From an uncultured Clostridia bacterium (lineage in GTDB: Bacteria > Bacillota > Clostridia > Christensenellales > UBA1242), in assembly GCA_934747885.1 (NCBI GenBank), contig CAKVHE010000001.1:1-64000 (forward strand): a stretch of 64,000 nucleotides of DNA, in the 5' to 3' direction. A program made the position numbers and the translations under genes. Shown piece by piece: positions 8,176 to 19,011 of the stretch (within the stretch, counting starts at the first letter, position 1; every line of letters begins with the position of its first letter). The notes under the pieces were generated by a model. The model made no database searches. It had not been told where the DNA came from and worked only from the letters and a program-made list of their open reading frames with translations.

Positions 8176-10410
8176 TTACCCTCTGTTTGTTAAATTTAAT
8201 ATTTGGCTTGATGACAAATCTTTTTTGGTCTTTATGTCCGCCACGCTCAGCGTTTCGTTTTCCCACTTAAAAAACCCAAGTTCTATGCAAGCGAGAACTG
8301 CCACAAATATTTTTTGTTTGTCCAAATTTTTGAGTTTAGCGGATAGTTTGCTCACCACCTCATAAAGCGTGTTGCCCGAAAATGGCAAAAGTTTTTTAAG
8401 TTCTACAAAAATTCCGGCAAATTCAGTGCGGTTTAGTTGGACATCTATTTCCTTTTTGCCAGCACGCGCAAAAACCACTCTATTTTTGGCGCAAAATTGG
8501 TTTGCGGTAAGCAAACTGTCTAGCACAATCACCGTCGAATAAAGGGCAATATTTGCGCTCTCTATGGCGCTTAGGTCGGTTAGCACAATGCTTTTGCCCG
8601 AAGATGGCAAAATTGGCGATGCGGTTAGATTGTATTTGTCGGTTAGTTCTAACGCCGCTTGTTTGCTTTGCGCCAAAACTAACACCCCATATTTTTGCGT
8701 TAATAGTTCTTGCAATTCTTCTACGCTAACATAAGTTTTTGCCGCATTTGAGGCCATGTTGGTTGCATTTGCCAAACTCTCAAACATATAGGCGTCTTCG
8801 TTTACTTCAAATTCGGTGCCAGTAGGTTTTATGTCAAGCGCAATGGCTTTTAGTTGAGGTTTGCCCAAGTACTCGTCCTCGGCAAGTTCTACCACCACTT
8901 GTGGTTTCCAATTGCCGTCAAAAATTGGCAAATATTTCCCGCCGAAAAAGCACATTACTTCTTTGTGCTTGGGGGTAAGCAATTTAAAATGCTTGTAACT
9001 TTTTAGCGCCGAAACACTAAAGTAAGGCGCTTTTAGCAAAAACTTTGGTTTTGGGTTTTGGTGCCCAAAAGGCTCCAACATATTTATTTCTCGCGCAAAG
9101 TCTAGATTGATGTAATCTTCGGTTATTTCCGCATCAAAGTCCATAGGCTTTTCAAACGAACCAGTAAGCAAAAATTCTTTAGCGCTTTGCATTACGGTGC
9201 TTTTAAAGGCCTCATACTTGCCCTTTTCGATGGTAAGTCCGCCAGCAAGGGCGTGACCACCAACATCAATAGTAAGGTCTTTATTCTTGTTTAAAATGTT
9301 AAAGATATCAAAACCTTCCACACTACGCACTGAACCTTTTAATCTGCCGTTTTCGTCTTCGGCAAAAACAAATACCGGACGGTTGTAGTTTCCGCATAAC
9401 TTGGACGCAACGATGCCAATTAAACCAAGGTTTAGTTTTTCTTTTTTTAAAAAGATAATTGGCTCGGCGTTTATATCTAGGTTTGCCTCCACCCCGCTAG
9501 CATAAACTTCGTTTAGTTGTTTTAATCTTTCGTCGTTGTCGGCTTCAATTTCGGCAAATTTTTCGTCCAAAATTTGCGGGTCGGTTGCCGTCAAATATTC
9601 AAAACATTTGTAGGCGCTGGACATTCTACCACTTGCATTTATGCGTGGCACAATTTTGAAAGATACATCGGTGGAATTTAATGTTTTTAGCCCCAATTTC
9701 TTTTTTAAATGCGCAATTGATGGACGCGGGTTTTTGCCGTTTATGGCGTCTAGTCCAAATTTGGTTATTACTCGGTTTTCGTCCAAAAGAGGGACTATAT
9801 CACCTATGGTAGATATGGCGCAAATATCCAAATATTTTATTGCTTCACGCCTACCTGCTAGCGCTTCTACCACTTTTAAGGCAACACCTGCCCCCGAAAG
9901 CCCGTCAAAGCCGTATTCTTGCCCCTTTTGTTTTGGGTCAACGACAATACATTCAGGCGCCTCGTCAGGTACTTCGTGGTGATCGGTAACAATAACATCC
10001 ACGCCAAGTTCTTGCAAAAGTTCTACCTCGGCGCGCGCAGAAATTCCGGTGTCAACCGTTATAACTAGGTCGGGCATAAATTCTTCAACCAGTTTTTCGA
10101 CGGTATCGGTGGATAGCCCATAGCCATCGGTATGGCGCGACGGAATAAACACAATTGGTTCTAGTCCTTGGCTTTTTAGGTATAAATAAAGTATGCTGAC
10201 AGAGCAAACTCCGTCAGCATCATAATCGCCATAAATAACGATAGTTTCGTGGTTTTTTATTGCGCTTTGTATGCGCTCTTTGGCTGACCGCATTCCACTA
10301 AGGAGCATTGGATCTCGCATATCGTCTAGTGACGGATGCAGAAATTTGTCCACTTGCGCCTTGGTGGTTATGCCGCGACGAGCCAAAATTTCTTCTACTA
10401 TTTTGTTCAT
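8176..10410 (-). CDS. recJ: Single-stranded-DNA-specific exonuclease RecJ
   Basis: 5'-3' single-strand DNA exonuclease used in recombination and repair. Of about 744 residues, DYDADG lies near 62-67 (motif I), TDHH near 140 and SGRMSSA near 300; these are DHH-family metal and substrate motifs. A DHHA1 region with GGHALAGG follows, then an OB-like part and a poorly conserved C-terminal extension. An upstream in-frame TTG (10419) directly abuts the secF stop and lacks a ribosome binding site, so I take the ATG at 10410, preceded by TTGAGG. Probably translated together with secF. Confidence 0.93.
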   Translation of the reverse strand: MNKIVEEILARRGITTKAQVDKFLHPSLDDMRDPMLLSGMRSAKERIQSAIKNHETIVIYGDYDADGVCSVSILYLYLKSQGLEPIVFIPSRHTDGYGLSTDTVEKLVEEFMPDLVITVDTGISARAEVELLQELGVDVIVTDHHEVPDEAPECIVVDPKQKGQEYGFDGLSGAGVALKVVEALAGRREAIKYLDICAISTIGDIVPLLDENRVITKFGLDAINGKNPRPSIAHLKKKLGLKTLNSTDVSFKIVPRINASGRMSSAYKCFEYLTATDPQILDEKFAEIEADNDERLKQLNEVYASGVEANLDINAEPIIFLKKEKLNLGLIGIVASKLCGNYNRPVFVFAEDENGRLKGSVRSVEGFDIFNILNKNKDLTIDVGGHALAGGLTIEKGKYEAFKSTVMQSAKEFLLTGSFEKPMDFDAEITEDYINLDFAREINMLEPFGHQNPKPKFLLKAPYFSVSALKSYKHFKLLTPKHKEVMCFFGGKYLPIFDGNWKPQVVVELAEDEYLGKPQLKAIALDIKPTGTEFEVNEDAYMFESLANATNMASNAAKTYVSVEELQELLTQKYGVLVLAQSKQAALELTDKYNLTASPILPSSGKSIVLTDLSAIESANIALYSTVIVLDSLLTANQFCAKNRVVFARAGKKEIDVQLNRTEFAGIFVELKKLLPFSGNTLYEVVSKLSAKLKNLDKQKIFVAVLACIELGFFKWENETLSVADIKTKKDLSSSQILNLTNRG

Positions 10411-10419
10411 AAACCTCAA

Positions 10420-11343
10420 TTATTTTGATGCCGTTTTGTTGCGACTCATAACTGCTTTTTGTTTTGCCGCTTTGGTGTTAAGCAATGTTACATACAATGG
10501 CAAATCTACAGCAATTAGCATTACCGCCGATACAACAACCGAAATAATGCCTGCAAAACCTGCCATCATTAAAGCGCGGTTGCCAAGAATTGCAAAAATT
10601 GCAAACATCACAAGCAATACCAAATTGCCAGCAAGATATAGCCATTTGTTACCAAATGTTACGCGGTTTAGTGCGTCGGTAAATGAAACATTTTCCGCGT
10701 CTACTATGTTTTCGGCACGCAAACGACAAAATTCAAAAATTACAAATTTTGCCAAAGCAAATATCATTGGAAGATACAAAATGGTTATTGAAAGTTCTAT
10801 GCGAGTAATTGCAACCAAACTTACGCAGGCTAGCATATCGGCAACAAAACCAACTAGCAAAGTAACTGCAAGTGGCGTGCCCTTGCGAATGGCACCAAAC
10901 ACAAATAGACCAAGTGCAACCACTGCCAAAATTACAACTGACAAAGTCATTTTGTTGTAACTATACGAATGGCTAAATGAATTGATGTCGATAAGTGCTT
11001 CAGTGATGCCAGCCTTTTCAGCAATGGCGGTTTTTAGCGCTTGTACGTCAACTTGTTTTGCCTTGAACTTTATTACAACGCTATCACTAGCGGTTGAACG
11101 TTCGAGTTCAGCAGAAACAATTTTGTAACCTTTTGAGGTAATTGCCTCACTGGTTTTTTCTTTTAAATTTTGGTATTCCGATGGTTCTACAAAAGTTACT
11201 TTTGCATAGTATCCACCACCAAGTTCTACCGATTTGTTAAAGTTAAGCACGCCAACAACCACGCTGCCAGCCAAGATTATGGCTGCGATAATGGTTATTG
11301 CATATTTAAAGATTTTTGCACTGCTACTAAAAAAGTTTTTCAT
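10420..11343 (-). CDS. secF: Protein translocase subunit SecF
   Basis: Partner of SecD in the membrane complex that uses the proton motive force to help proteins leave the SecYEG channel. The 307 residues have an N-terminal membrane segment (about 10-32), a periplasmic-type domain (including VELGGGYYAKVTF, a diverged form of the usual D-x-x-GG motif, and VVIKFKAK) and a C-terminal block of five membrane segments. Expected length. It is separated by 12 nt from secD upstream and followed without a gap by recJ. Confidence 0.93.
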   Translation of the reverse strand: MKNFFSSSAKIFKYAITIIAAIILAGSVVVGVLNFNKSVELGGGYYAKVTFVEPSEYQNLKEKTSEAITSKGYKIVSAELERSTASDSVVIKFKAKQVDVQALKTAIAEKAGITEALIDINSFSHSYSYNKMTLSVVILAVVALGLFVFGAIRKGTPLAVTLLVGFVADMLACVSLVAITRIELSITILYLPMIFALAKFVIFEFCRLRAENIVDAENVSFTDALNRVTFGNKWLYLAGNLVLLVMFAIFAILGNRALMMAGFAGIISVVVSAVMLIAVDLPLYVTLLNTKAAKQKAVMSRNKTASK

Positions 11344-11355
11344 ATCTACACCCCC

Positions 11356-12693
11356 TTACGCCCTTTTTATTCCAAAAAGAGTTTCTTTTTGGGCATTTAG
11401 ACTAAAATACAACTTTAAGAGCAAATGATTTATTAGCATTGTGCCGGCAAGTTCTAGCAGCGATAATACTATAATTACCATACCAATAGAACCAATTGCA
11501 CCAGTGCCAATTACCGCCAAAATAAAGCCAACTGCGGTAAGCATTAGGGTTATTTCTAGCACAATTGCTTTTGAACCAGCATAGCCGTCGGCAATTGATG
11601 TTGCAATTGATTTGCCATACAAATAATTTGCCTTTATGTGACTAAACACAACCGAATTTAGTGCATATCCAAGAGGAAGCAATAGCATTACTAGCACAAA
11701 GGTGCTTACGCCAAATTGTACCCAAGGCAAAAGTTGGAACAAAAATAATGCAACAAAAGTAATAAACAAATTTGAAACTAGACTAAGCACACCATACATT
11801 TTTTGTTTGATGATGGTTAGCACTACTACTGCGATGTAAATCACCGCCAAACTAATTGTTAAAATTGAAAGCGCTGGATAGCTTACTATTTGTTTTATTA
11901 GTGAGCAAGTTGTTCCACTAGTAACGGCTCTTGCATCAGCTTTTGTTTCGGTAAATACAACGCTAGCGCCATTTAGGTTGATTGGGTTTGCACCGGCTAT
12001 CATTGTTAAATAATAATTATCAATAACGTCGGTTGAATTAAACCAAAGGTTAAGTTTGGTTGTGTTGTTTGGGTTGGTGTTTGCAGGAATAGTGTTATAG
12101 CTGCTGTTTGGCCATTTTTCACCGTCTACAAACATATAAAGTTCTTGACCCAAAGCCTTGCCGTATAGGTCACTGCCGGCTTTTGTAAACTCAATTTCTA
12201 GGCCATAGTTGCCACGGTAGTCAATTTTGGTGATTTTTTTGATGTGTTTACCGGTAATAACAACGACAGTTTCGGAACTTTCTGCCCCAGCATCGTTGGT
12301 GTTTTTGATTACAAATGGTCCCGAGCCAATGGTTTGCAAAAATGATTGCGCCTTGGTTTGATCTTCACTGGTTAATGGTTTTGAAATGTCAATACGCAAT
12401 TGGTTGTCACTAACTTTGTAAATATTGGCATCGTGATAGCCTTGGTTTTCGAGAAGTTTGCCAAGTAGTTTGATGCCTTCTTTGGTTTCGGCCTCGGTTA
12501 CTTCATTTTTGATAGTATAAGTTGCCGACAAAGTGTCGCTTACTTCACTAGAAAGCGAAACGGCTTTAAAAAAGGACTCGTATCTGTAGGAGCCAAATTT
12601 CATTGGCACAAAGGACATTACGCATAAAAGCGCAAAGACCACTCCAAAAACTACGAATCCAATAATTGATTTTGTTTTTGATAATTCTTTCAT
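11356..12693 (-). CDS. secD: Protein translocase subunit SecD
   Basis: Membrane subunit of SecDF. I chose the ATG at 12693 (445 residues, MKELSKTK) because AAGGTGGGG lies just upstream and the first membrane segment follows immediately; the frame is open about 20 codons further but that part contains the promoter. Visible features are an N-terminal membrane helix, a large external domain (GSGPFVIKNTND, YGLEIEFT) and five C-terminal membrane segments. The usual D-G-G motif after the first helix is not obvious and the external domain is short for SecD, a diverged form common in small Firmicutes proteins. First gene of secD-secF-recJ-rel. Confidence 0.87.
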   Translation of the reverse strand: MKELSKTKSIIGFVVFGVVFALLCVMSFVPMKFGSYRYESFFKAVSLSSEVSDTLSATYTIKNEVTEAETKEGIKLLGKLLENQGYHDANIYKVSDNQLRIDISKPLTSEDQTKAQSFLQTIGSGPFVIKNTNDAGAESSETVVVITGKHIKKITKIDYRGNYGLEIEFTKAGSDLYGKALGQELYMFVDGEKWPNSSYNTIPANTNPNNTTKLNLWFNSTDVIDNYYLTMIAGANPINLNGASVVFTETKADARAVTSGTTCSLIKQIVSYPALSILTISLAVIYIAVVVLTIIKQKMYGVLSLVSNLFITFVALFLFQLLPWVQFGVSTFVLVMLLLPLGYALNSVVFSHIKANYLYGKSIATSIADGYAGSKAIVLEITLMLTAVGFILAVIGTGAIGSIGMVIIVLSLLELAGTMLINHLLLKLYFSLNAQKETLFGIKRA

Positions 12694-12723
12694 TATGCCC
12701 CACCTTAAATTTTGTGTAAAATA

Positions 12724-12753
12724 ATTATATAACAAATTATTGTCACAGGTCAA
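12724..12753 (-). promoter_or_regulatory. Promoter for secD-secF-recJ-rel
   Basis: TTGACC (12748-12753), an 18-nt spacer and TATAAT (12724-12729) on the minus strand, about 30 nt before the chosen secD start. Confidence 0.8.
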
Positions 12754-12783
12754 GGCTTTTTTACTTCAATTGCTTTAATTTAT

Positions 12784-13179
12784 TTAATTTTTGCCTAGGT
12801 TTACAAAAATTACGCCCAAAATTGCACCGCTAATTATTCCTAGCAAAAAGTCCCACAAAAACTTTATGCTTACGGCAAACGAGCCAAGTAAAATTGAAAA
12901 AATTATATACGAAATAACTATATAAAACACGCCAATAGTCACACCCGTTTTTATGCCATTTTTGCCCGAGCGTGTGGCATAAAAAATACCCACTGCAAGC
13001 GAGATAATTTTTATGGCTATGTTAACCGGTGCAATTACCGCATCGCTCCACTTAAGCCACTTGATTAAAAGCGCAAACAAAAGTATTAGGCAAAGTGACG
13101 CCAAAAGTGAAATAATTACTCCGTTTGCTATGGTTATTATACCCTTTTTACCTTCTGTAGTTTGAGCGTTTGCGTTCAT
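12784..13179 (-). CDS. Four-helix membrane protein (TIGR04086-like)
   Basis: The 131-residue integral membrane protein has four hydrophobic segments, Gly-rich helices and the short motif FYATRSGKNGIKTG after the second. This pattern and the place next to yajC and secDF match the uncharacterised Clostridia family TIGR04086 (Bacillus YrzE-like). Its function is unknown; a supporting role near the Sec machinery is suggested only by position. An upstream GTG (13191) overlaps the AGAGG ribosome binding site, so the ATG at 13179 is preferred. Confidence 0.65.
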   Translation of the reverse strand: MNANAQTTEGKKGIITIANGVIISLLASLCLILLFALLIKWLKWSDAVIAPVNIAIKIISLAVGIFYATRSGKNGIKTGVTIGVFYIVISYIIFSILLGSFAVSIKFLWDFLLGIISGAILGVIFVNLGKN

Positions 13180-13242
13180 ATCTTTTTGCACCTCTATTAT
13201 TTTTACTATTAAAGGTTATGCAAGCGCCGCTCAAGGTATGAC

Positions 13243-13272
13243 AAAAGCCACAAAGAAACCTTTGTGGCTTTT
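13243..13272 (-). terminator. Terminator after yajC
   Basis: A perfect 13-bp stem, AAAAGCCACAAAG with CTTTGTGGCTTTT, loop AAAC, 11 nt past the yajC stop codon. Confidence 0.85.
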
Positions 13273-13282
13273 GGGGTTTAAT

Positions 13283-13756
13283 TTATTTTTTGTTTTTCTT
13301 TTTGGTGCCAGTTTTTGCGGTTGGTTTTGCTTCGGCTTTTTCTTCTGCTGGTTTTTCGGCTTCGTCCGTTAGTTCAACCTCTTCTGGTTTGTCCTCAGTG
13401 GTTTCGGCTTTTGGTGACGTGGTGTCTGCAACTGCAACTTGGTTGTCGTTTACTACCACACCAGCAATTGCGTTGATATGAAATTCCATATAAGACTTTT
13501 TGTCTTTGTCACCGGTTTCAAGCACAATAGATTTGTAGCCTTCTTTGTTGTCTTTTATTCTAACAATTCTTCCTACAATACCACCTACGGTTTGAACCTT
13601 GGTGCCAGCTTTTAGGGTGTCTTGCATTGCTTGATATTCTTTAAGTTGTTTTTTGCGTTGGAACATTGGCAAAACCAACATTGCAACTAATAATACGCCC
13701 AAAACCACAATCATAATAATGTTGCCAGTTTGGGTTTGTAATAATAAATTGGTCAT
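13283..13756 (-). CDS. yajC: Preprotein translocase accessory subunit YajC
   Basis: Small single-span membrane protein associated with SecDF. The 157 residues include a hydrophobic segment (about 13-33) followed by FQRKKQLKEYQAMQDTLKAG, the conserved YajC signature region, then the TVGGIVGRIVRI SH3-like domain. The C-terminal 50 residues form a low-complexity Lys/Glu/Ala tail, longer than in typical YajC (about 90-110 residues). It follows tgt after 80 nt, as in many bacteria (tgt-yajC-secDF order), here ending with its own terminator before the TIGR04086-like gene. Confidence 0.93.
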   Translation of the reverse strand: MTNLLLQTQTGNIIMIVVLGVLLVAMLVLPMFQRKKQLKEYQAMQDTLKAGTKVQTVGGIVGRIVRIKDNKEGYKSIVLETGDKDKKSYMEFHINAIAGVVVNDNQVAVADTTSPKAETTEDKPEEVELTDEAEKPAEEKAEAKPTAKTGTKKKNKK

Positions 13757-13836
13757 AATTTTCTCCTATTTGTTTGGTTGGTTATATAGTAACATAACGC
13801 CAATAATTTTGGCAAGTGTTATTTTGTAAACAATTG

Positions 13837-16014
<2,178 letters not shown>

Positions 16015-16015
<1 letters not shown>

Positions 16016-17040
16016 TAGTTATTCACGCCCCCGGTATAAGGTATATTTAGGTGCTTGTAGGCAGGCTCTAGCGCTATTCGTCCGCGCGGCGTACGTGCAA
16101 CAAACCCAAGTTGCAAAAGATATGGCTCATAAACATCTTCGATGGTTGCCGATTCTTCGCCCGTTATGGCAGCCAAAGTTTCTAGACCTACCGGCCCACC
16201 TTTAAAGGTATTTATGATGGTTTCTAGCACGCGCTTGTCGACAAAGTCTAGACCTAGTTCATCAATCTCCATTTTGTCTAATGCGTGGTCGGCAATATTG
16301 CGAGTTATTACCTCTTCACCCAAAACGTCCGCAAAGTCGCGTACGCGCTTTAAAACGCGGTTGGCAATACGCGGTGTGCCACGGCTACGGCTGGCAATTT
16401 CTTCAGCAGCGTCTTCGGTTATCTTGCACCCAAGCAAGCCTGCACTGCGCTTTACAATTCTGCCAAGTTCTTCTTTGGAATAAAGTTCTAGCCTACACAT
16501 AACGCCAAAACGATCACGAAGCGGACTAGATAACATACCCGCTTTGGTGGTAGCACCAATTAACGTAAACTTTGGCAGATTTAGGCGCATACTACGCGCC
16601 GAAGGACCCTTGCCAATTACAAAATCTAGGCAATAATCTTCCATTGCCGGATACAAAATTTCTTCAACGTTGTGGTTTAGGCGGTGAATTTCATCAATAA
16701 ACAACACATCATTTTCGTTAAGATTGGTCAATATTGCGGCAAGGTCGCCGGCTTTTTCAATTGCGGGACCGCTGGTTAGGCGCAAGTTTACGCCCATTTC
16801 GTTGGCAATAACATTAGCAAGGGTGGTTTTGCCAAGCCCCGGAGGGCCATAAAGCAAAACGTGGTCTAGTGCTTCGCCACGCTTTTTTGCCGCTTTTATA
16901 TAAACCGACAAATTTTCTTTTACCTTTTCTTGCCCAACATATTCCGCCATTGTTTTTGGACGAAGCGACACTTCAGTGTCGATGTCTTCGCTTATCATAC
17001 TGCTGGAAATAAAACGTTCTTCGTCGTTTAAATCTTTCAT
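16015..17040 (-). CDS. ruvB: Holliday junction helicase RuvB
   Basis: AAA+ motor that, with RuvA, drives branch migration of Holliday junctions. In 341 residues: N-terminal [12 protein letters not shown], Walker [10 protein letters not shown], Walker B FIDEIHRL, sensor region [19 protein letters not shown], and a C-terminal winged helix with [21 protein letters not shown]. The AGGGGG ribosome binding site is 4-5 nt upstream. Order ruvC-ruvA-ruvB, behind a promoter with a possible LexA site, suggests SOS control. Confidence 0.98.
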
Positions 17041-17049
17041 ACCTGCCCC

Positions 17050-17649
17050 CTATTTTGACATATATGCCAAACTTTTTCTAATAATTTCTTCCGCTTTCAT
17101 ATCTGGTTTTGCTACTGCTTGAACAATTTTTAAGGCTTCCGCTTTTATTATGCCAAGACCGACCAAGGCTTCGGCAGCGTCATCCATATCGCTGGTAATT
17201 TGCGAGCCCAATCCGCCCAAACTTGCCCCACTACTAATGGCGGACAAATCACCCATTTTGCCTTTTAGTTCCAAAATGATTTTCTCCGCTGTTTTTTTAC
17301 CAAGGCCTTTTATAGTGGCAAGGCTGGCGCTATCGCCAGTGGCAATTGCAATACATACCGAATCTACTTTCATACCCGAAAGCACGGTTATGGCAAGTTT
17401 TGGCCCCACGCCAGACACTGTAATAAGTTTTAAAAATAAATTTTTTTCGTTGTTGTCGGCAAAGCCAAACAAAGTAATGCCCGTTTCTTGCACGGCTAGA
17501 TAGGTTGGCACAACCACCTCACCCGTTTGAGTTTGAAAGTTATACACTGCATTTGCGGTTGCAAACATTTCGTAGCCCACGCCATTGCAATCTATTACTA
17601 AATAATTTTCGTTTGCGTCTGCAACTTTTCCTCTTAAAAATGATATCAT
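17050..17649 (-). CDS. ruvA: Holliday junction DNA-binding subunit RuvA
   Basis: Tetrameric protein that holds the four-way junction open for RuvB. The 199 residues start MISFLRGKVADANENYLVIDCNG-like (OB domain), followed by helix-hairpin-helix motifs (LKLITVSGVGPKLAITVLSG and LATIKGLGKKTAEKIILELK) and a C-terminal domain of about 45 residues that contacts RuvB. Located 9 nt before ruvB and 10 nt after ruvC. Confidence 0.97.
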   Translation of the reverse strand: MISFLRGKVADANENYLVIDCNGVGYEMFATANAVYNFQTQTGEVVVPTYLAVQETGITLFGFADNNEKNLFLKLITVSGVGPKLAITVLSGMKVDSVCIAIATGDSASLATIKGLGKKTAEKIILELKGKMGDLSAISSGASLGGLGSQITSDMDDAAEALVGLGIIKAEALKIVQAVAKPDMKAEEIIRKSLAYMSK

Positions 17650-17659
17650 AATTTACCTA

Positions 17660-18205
17660 CTAAAATTTTGGTTTGTAATTTGTATGGTTCCAATTGCCAT
17701 TTCTAAACACGTCATTTACGTTGTTAGATAGCGCCAAATTGGTTTGGCTATGCGTTAGCGCCACGGCAAGTGCGTCTGCGGCATCGTCAGGTTTTGGGGT
17801 GGATTTTAATCCCAAAATTGCCACCGTCATATACTGTACTTGTTTTTTTTCTGCCCTTCCGTTGCCCGTTATAGCCTGCTTTATTTGAAGGGGCGTATAT
17901 TCAAAAATTTCGCCACACTCTTGCACTGCCGTACACAAAATTACGCCACGCGCCTCTGCAACCGCAATACCAGTGGTGATATTTTGGTTAAAAAACAACT
18001 CTTCTATTGCCACTACATCGGGCTTAAATTTGGCAATTAGTGCCTTTATTCCGTCAGCAATTATGGCAAGACGGGTAGGAAAACCTTCCTCTTTGGGCGT
18101 TTCTATAACGCCATAATCAATTACTCGGTTTTTGCCCTTTTGGTCTTTTTCAATAACGCCATAGCCGACGATTGCGTAGCCTGGGTCAATCCCCAAAATT
18201 ATCAT
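17660..18205 (-). CDS. ruvC: Holliday junction resolvase RuvC
   Basis: Endonuclease that cuts Holliday junctions symmetrically. The 181-residue protein has the RNase H-like fold signature: GIDPGYAIVGYG at the N-terminus (first Asp), VAIEELFFNQN (Glu), and DAADALAVALTH near the C-terminus (last acidic pair). The ATG at 18205 has AAGGAG upstream and a promoter 22-50 nt away; the longer open frame upstream would run through that promoter and is rejected. Confidence 0.96.
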   Translation of the reverse strand: MIILGIDPGYAIVGYGVIEKDQKGKNRVIDYGVIETPKEEGFPTRLAIIADGIKALIAKFKPDVVAIEELFFNQNITTGIAVAEARGVILCTAVQECGEIFEYTPLQIKQAITGNGRAEKKQVQYMTVAILGLKSTPKPDDAADALAVALTHSQTNLALSNNVNDVFRNGNWNHTNYKPKF

Positions 18206-18226
18206 AAAAAAACTACTCCTTGCTTT

Positions 18227-18255
18227 ATTATAGCAAGGAGCAGAAGATAAGTCAA
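18227..18255 (-). promoter_or_regulatory. Promoter of the ruvC-ruvA-ruvB-queA-tgt operon
   Basis: TTGACT (18250-18255), a 17-nt spacer and TATAAT (18227-18232) on the minus strand. A LexA-like box abuts the -35. Confidence 0.85.
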
Positions 18256-18256
18256 T

Positions 18257-18269
18257 CGAACAAATGTGC
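18257..18269. promoter_or_regulatory. Possible LexA (SOS) box before ruvC
   Basis: CGAACAAATGTGC fits the Gram-positive LexA consensus (CGAACRNRYGTTYG) except GTGC for GTTC. The same GTGC half-site occurs in the recA promoter box (63522-63533). It lies next to the -35 element. Confidence 0.5.
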
Positions 18270-18354
18270 AAAAAACATTTTTTGCTTTGTTTTTTAAAGG
18301 CTTGTGGCAAATTTAAAGGCTAATTTTGCTCGCCAAAACTTGCAGGTAGGTGCT

Positions 18355-18906
18355 TTATGCAAAAGATTGATTGTCGCCACCATAGTCGTCCACAATGCGA
18401 ATTTTTGGCTGACGCGCTTTTACCTCATAAACCATTGTGGTAACTTCGGCGCCAAACTGCTCATCCGAATACACATCGGCAATTGTTCCGCCACCCTCAC
18501 CCTTTTTAGGATATTCGGAAGGCTCGTCTTTTTTGTACATAGATTCGCCTTGTTTGTATTCCGGTTCACCAGAAATATTTTGCACGCTATACGCGCTAGC
18601 CGTAGTTTCTGATTCGACCGCTGGCTTTGAGCCCTCTTCGGTTTTTGGTGGTTCAACTGCTGCCACCGCCACTTTTTGAGCAACTGTTGCCGATGACGCA
18701 AGCCCCTTTTTTGCCAAGTAATTTTTTAGCGTGTTGCAAGCGCGTAAGTTTATTTCGGCATCGGTCACAGTAGAAACAATTTCTGCCGTACCGTTCAAAA
18801 TTTTGTAAGTTAGTTCGCCATATTCAGTATCGCCAATACTAACTAAAAAAACGCTCTCGCCGTCACGAGTTATTTTCTTTAATGTAATTTTGTTGGTATA
18901 CTCCAT
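18355..18906 (-). CDS. Unknown 183-residue protein with acidic low-complexity middle
   Basis: Not recognised. The first 65 residues look folded (ITLKKITRDGESVFLVSIGD, then a helix ending NTLKNYLAKKGL). Residues 70-145 are low-complexity and rich in Pro, Glu, Lys and Ser, and the end (VYEVKARQPKIRIVDDY) looks ordered again. No signal peptide or membrane segment. A promoter (18942-18970) precedes it, but the ribosome binding site is weak: AAAGGA lies about 15 nt from the ATG. It stands alone between the ruv operon and the exported DUF6273-like gene. Confidence 0.7.
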   Translation of the reverse strand: MEYTNKITLKKITRDGESVFLVSIGDTEYGELTYKILNGTAEIVSTVTDAEINLRACNTLKNYLAKKGLASSATVAQKVAVAAVEPPKTEEGSKPAVESETTASAYSVQNISGEPEYKQGESMYKKDEPSEYPKKGEGGGTIADVYSDEQFGAEVTTMVYEVKARQPKIRIVDDYGGDNQSFA

Positions 18907-18941
18907 AAAACAAGTTATGCATCCTTTTAATGTTTTGAGAT

Positions 18942-18970
18942 ATTATACCACATTTTATTTTTTTTAGCAA
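18942..18970 (-). promoter_or_regulatory. Promoter for the 18906 gene
   Basis: TTGCTA (18965-18970), a 17-nt spacer and TATAAT (18942-18947) on the minus strand. Confidence 0.7.
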
Positions 18971-18973
18971 ATC

Positions 18974-19005
18974 AAAATTGCCGCCCCAAAATAGGCGACA
19001 ATTTT
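18974..19005 (-). terminator. Terminator-like hairpin after the DUF6273-like gene
   Basis: AAAATTGCCGCC pairs with GGCGACAATTTT with one mismatch and an 8-nt loop, 7 nt beyond the stop codon; the T tract is short. Confidence 0.6.
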
Positions 19006-19011
19006 GCGATA

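Noticed and set aside
10271..10960. Plus-strand 229-residue frame opposite recJ and secF
   Set aside because: Low-complexity Ser/Thr/Ala composition typical of the complement of a real gene; recJ and secF are certain here.
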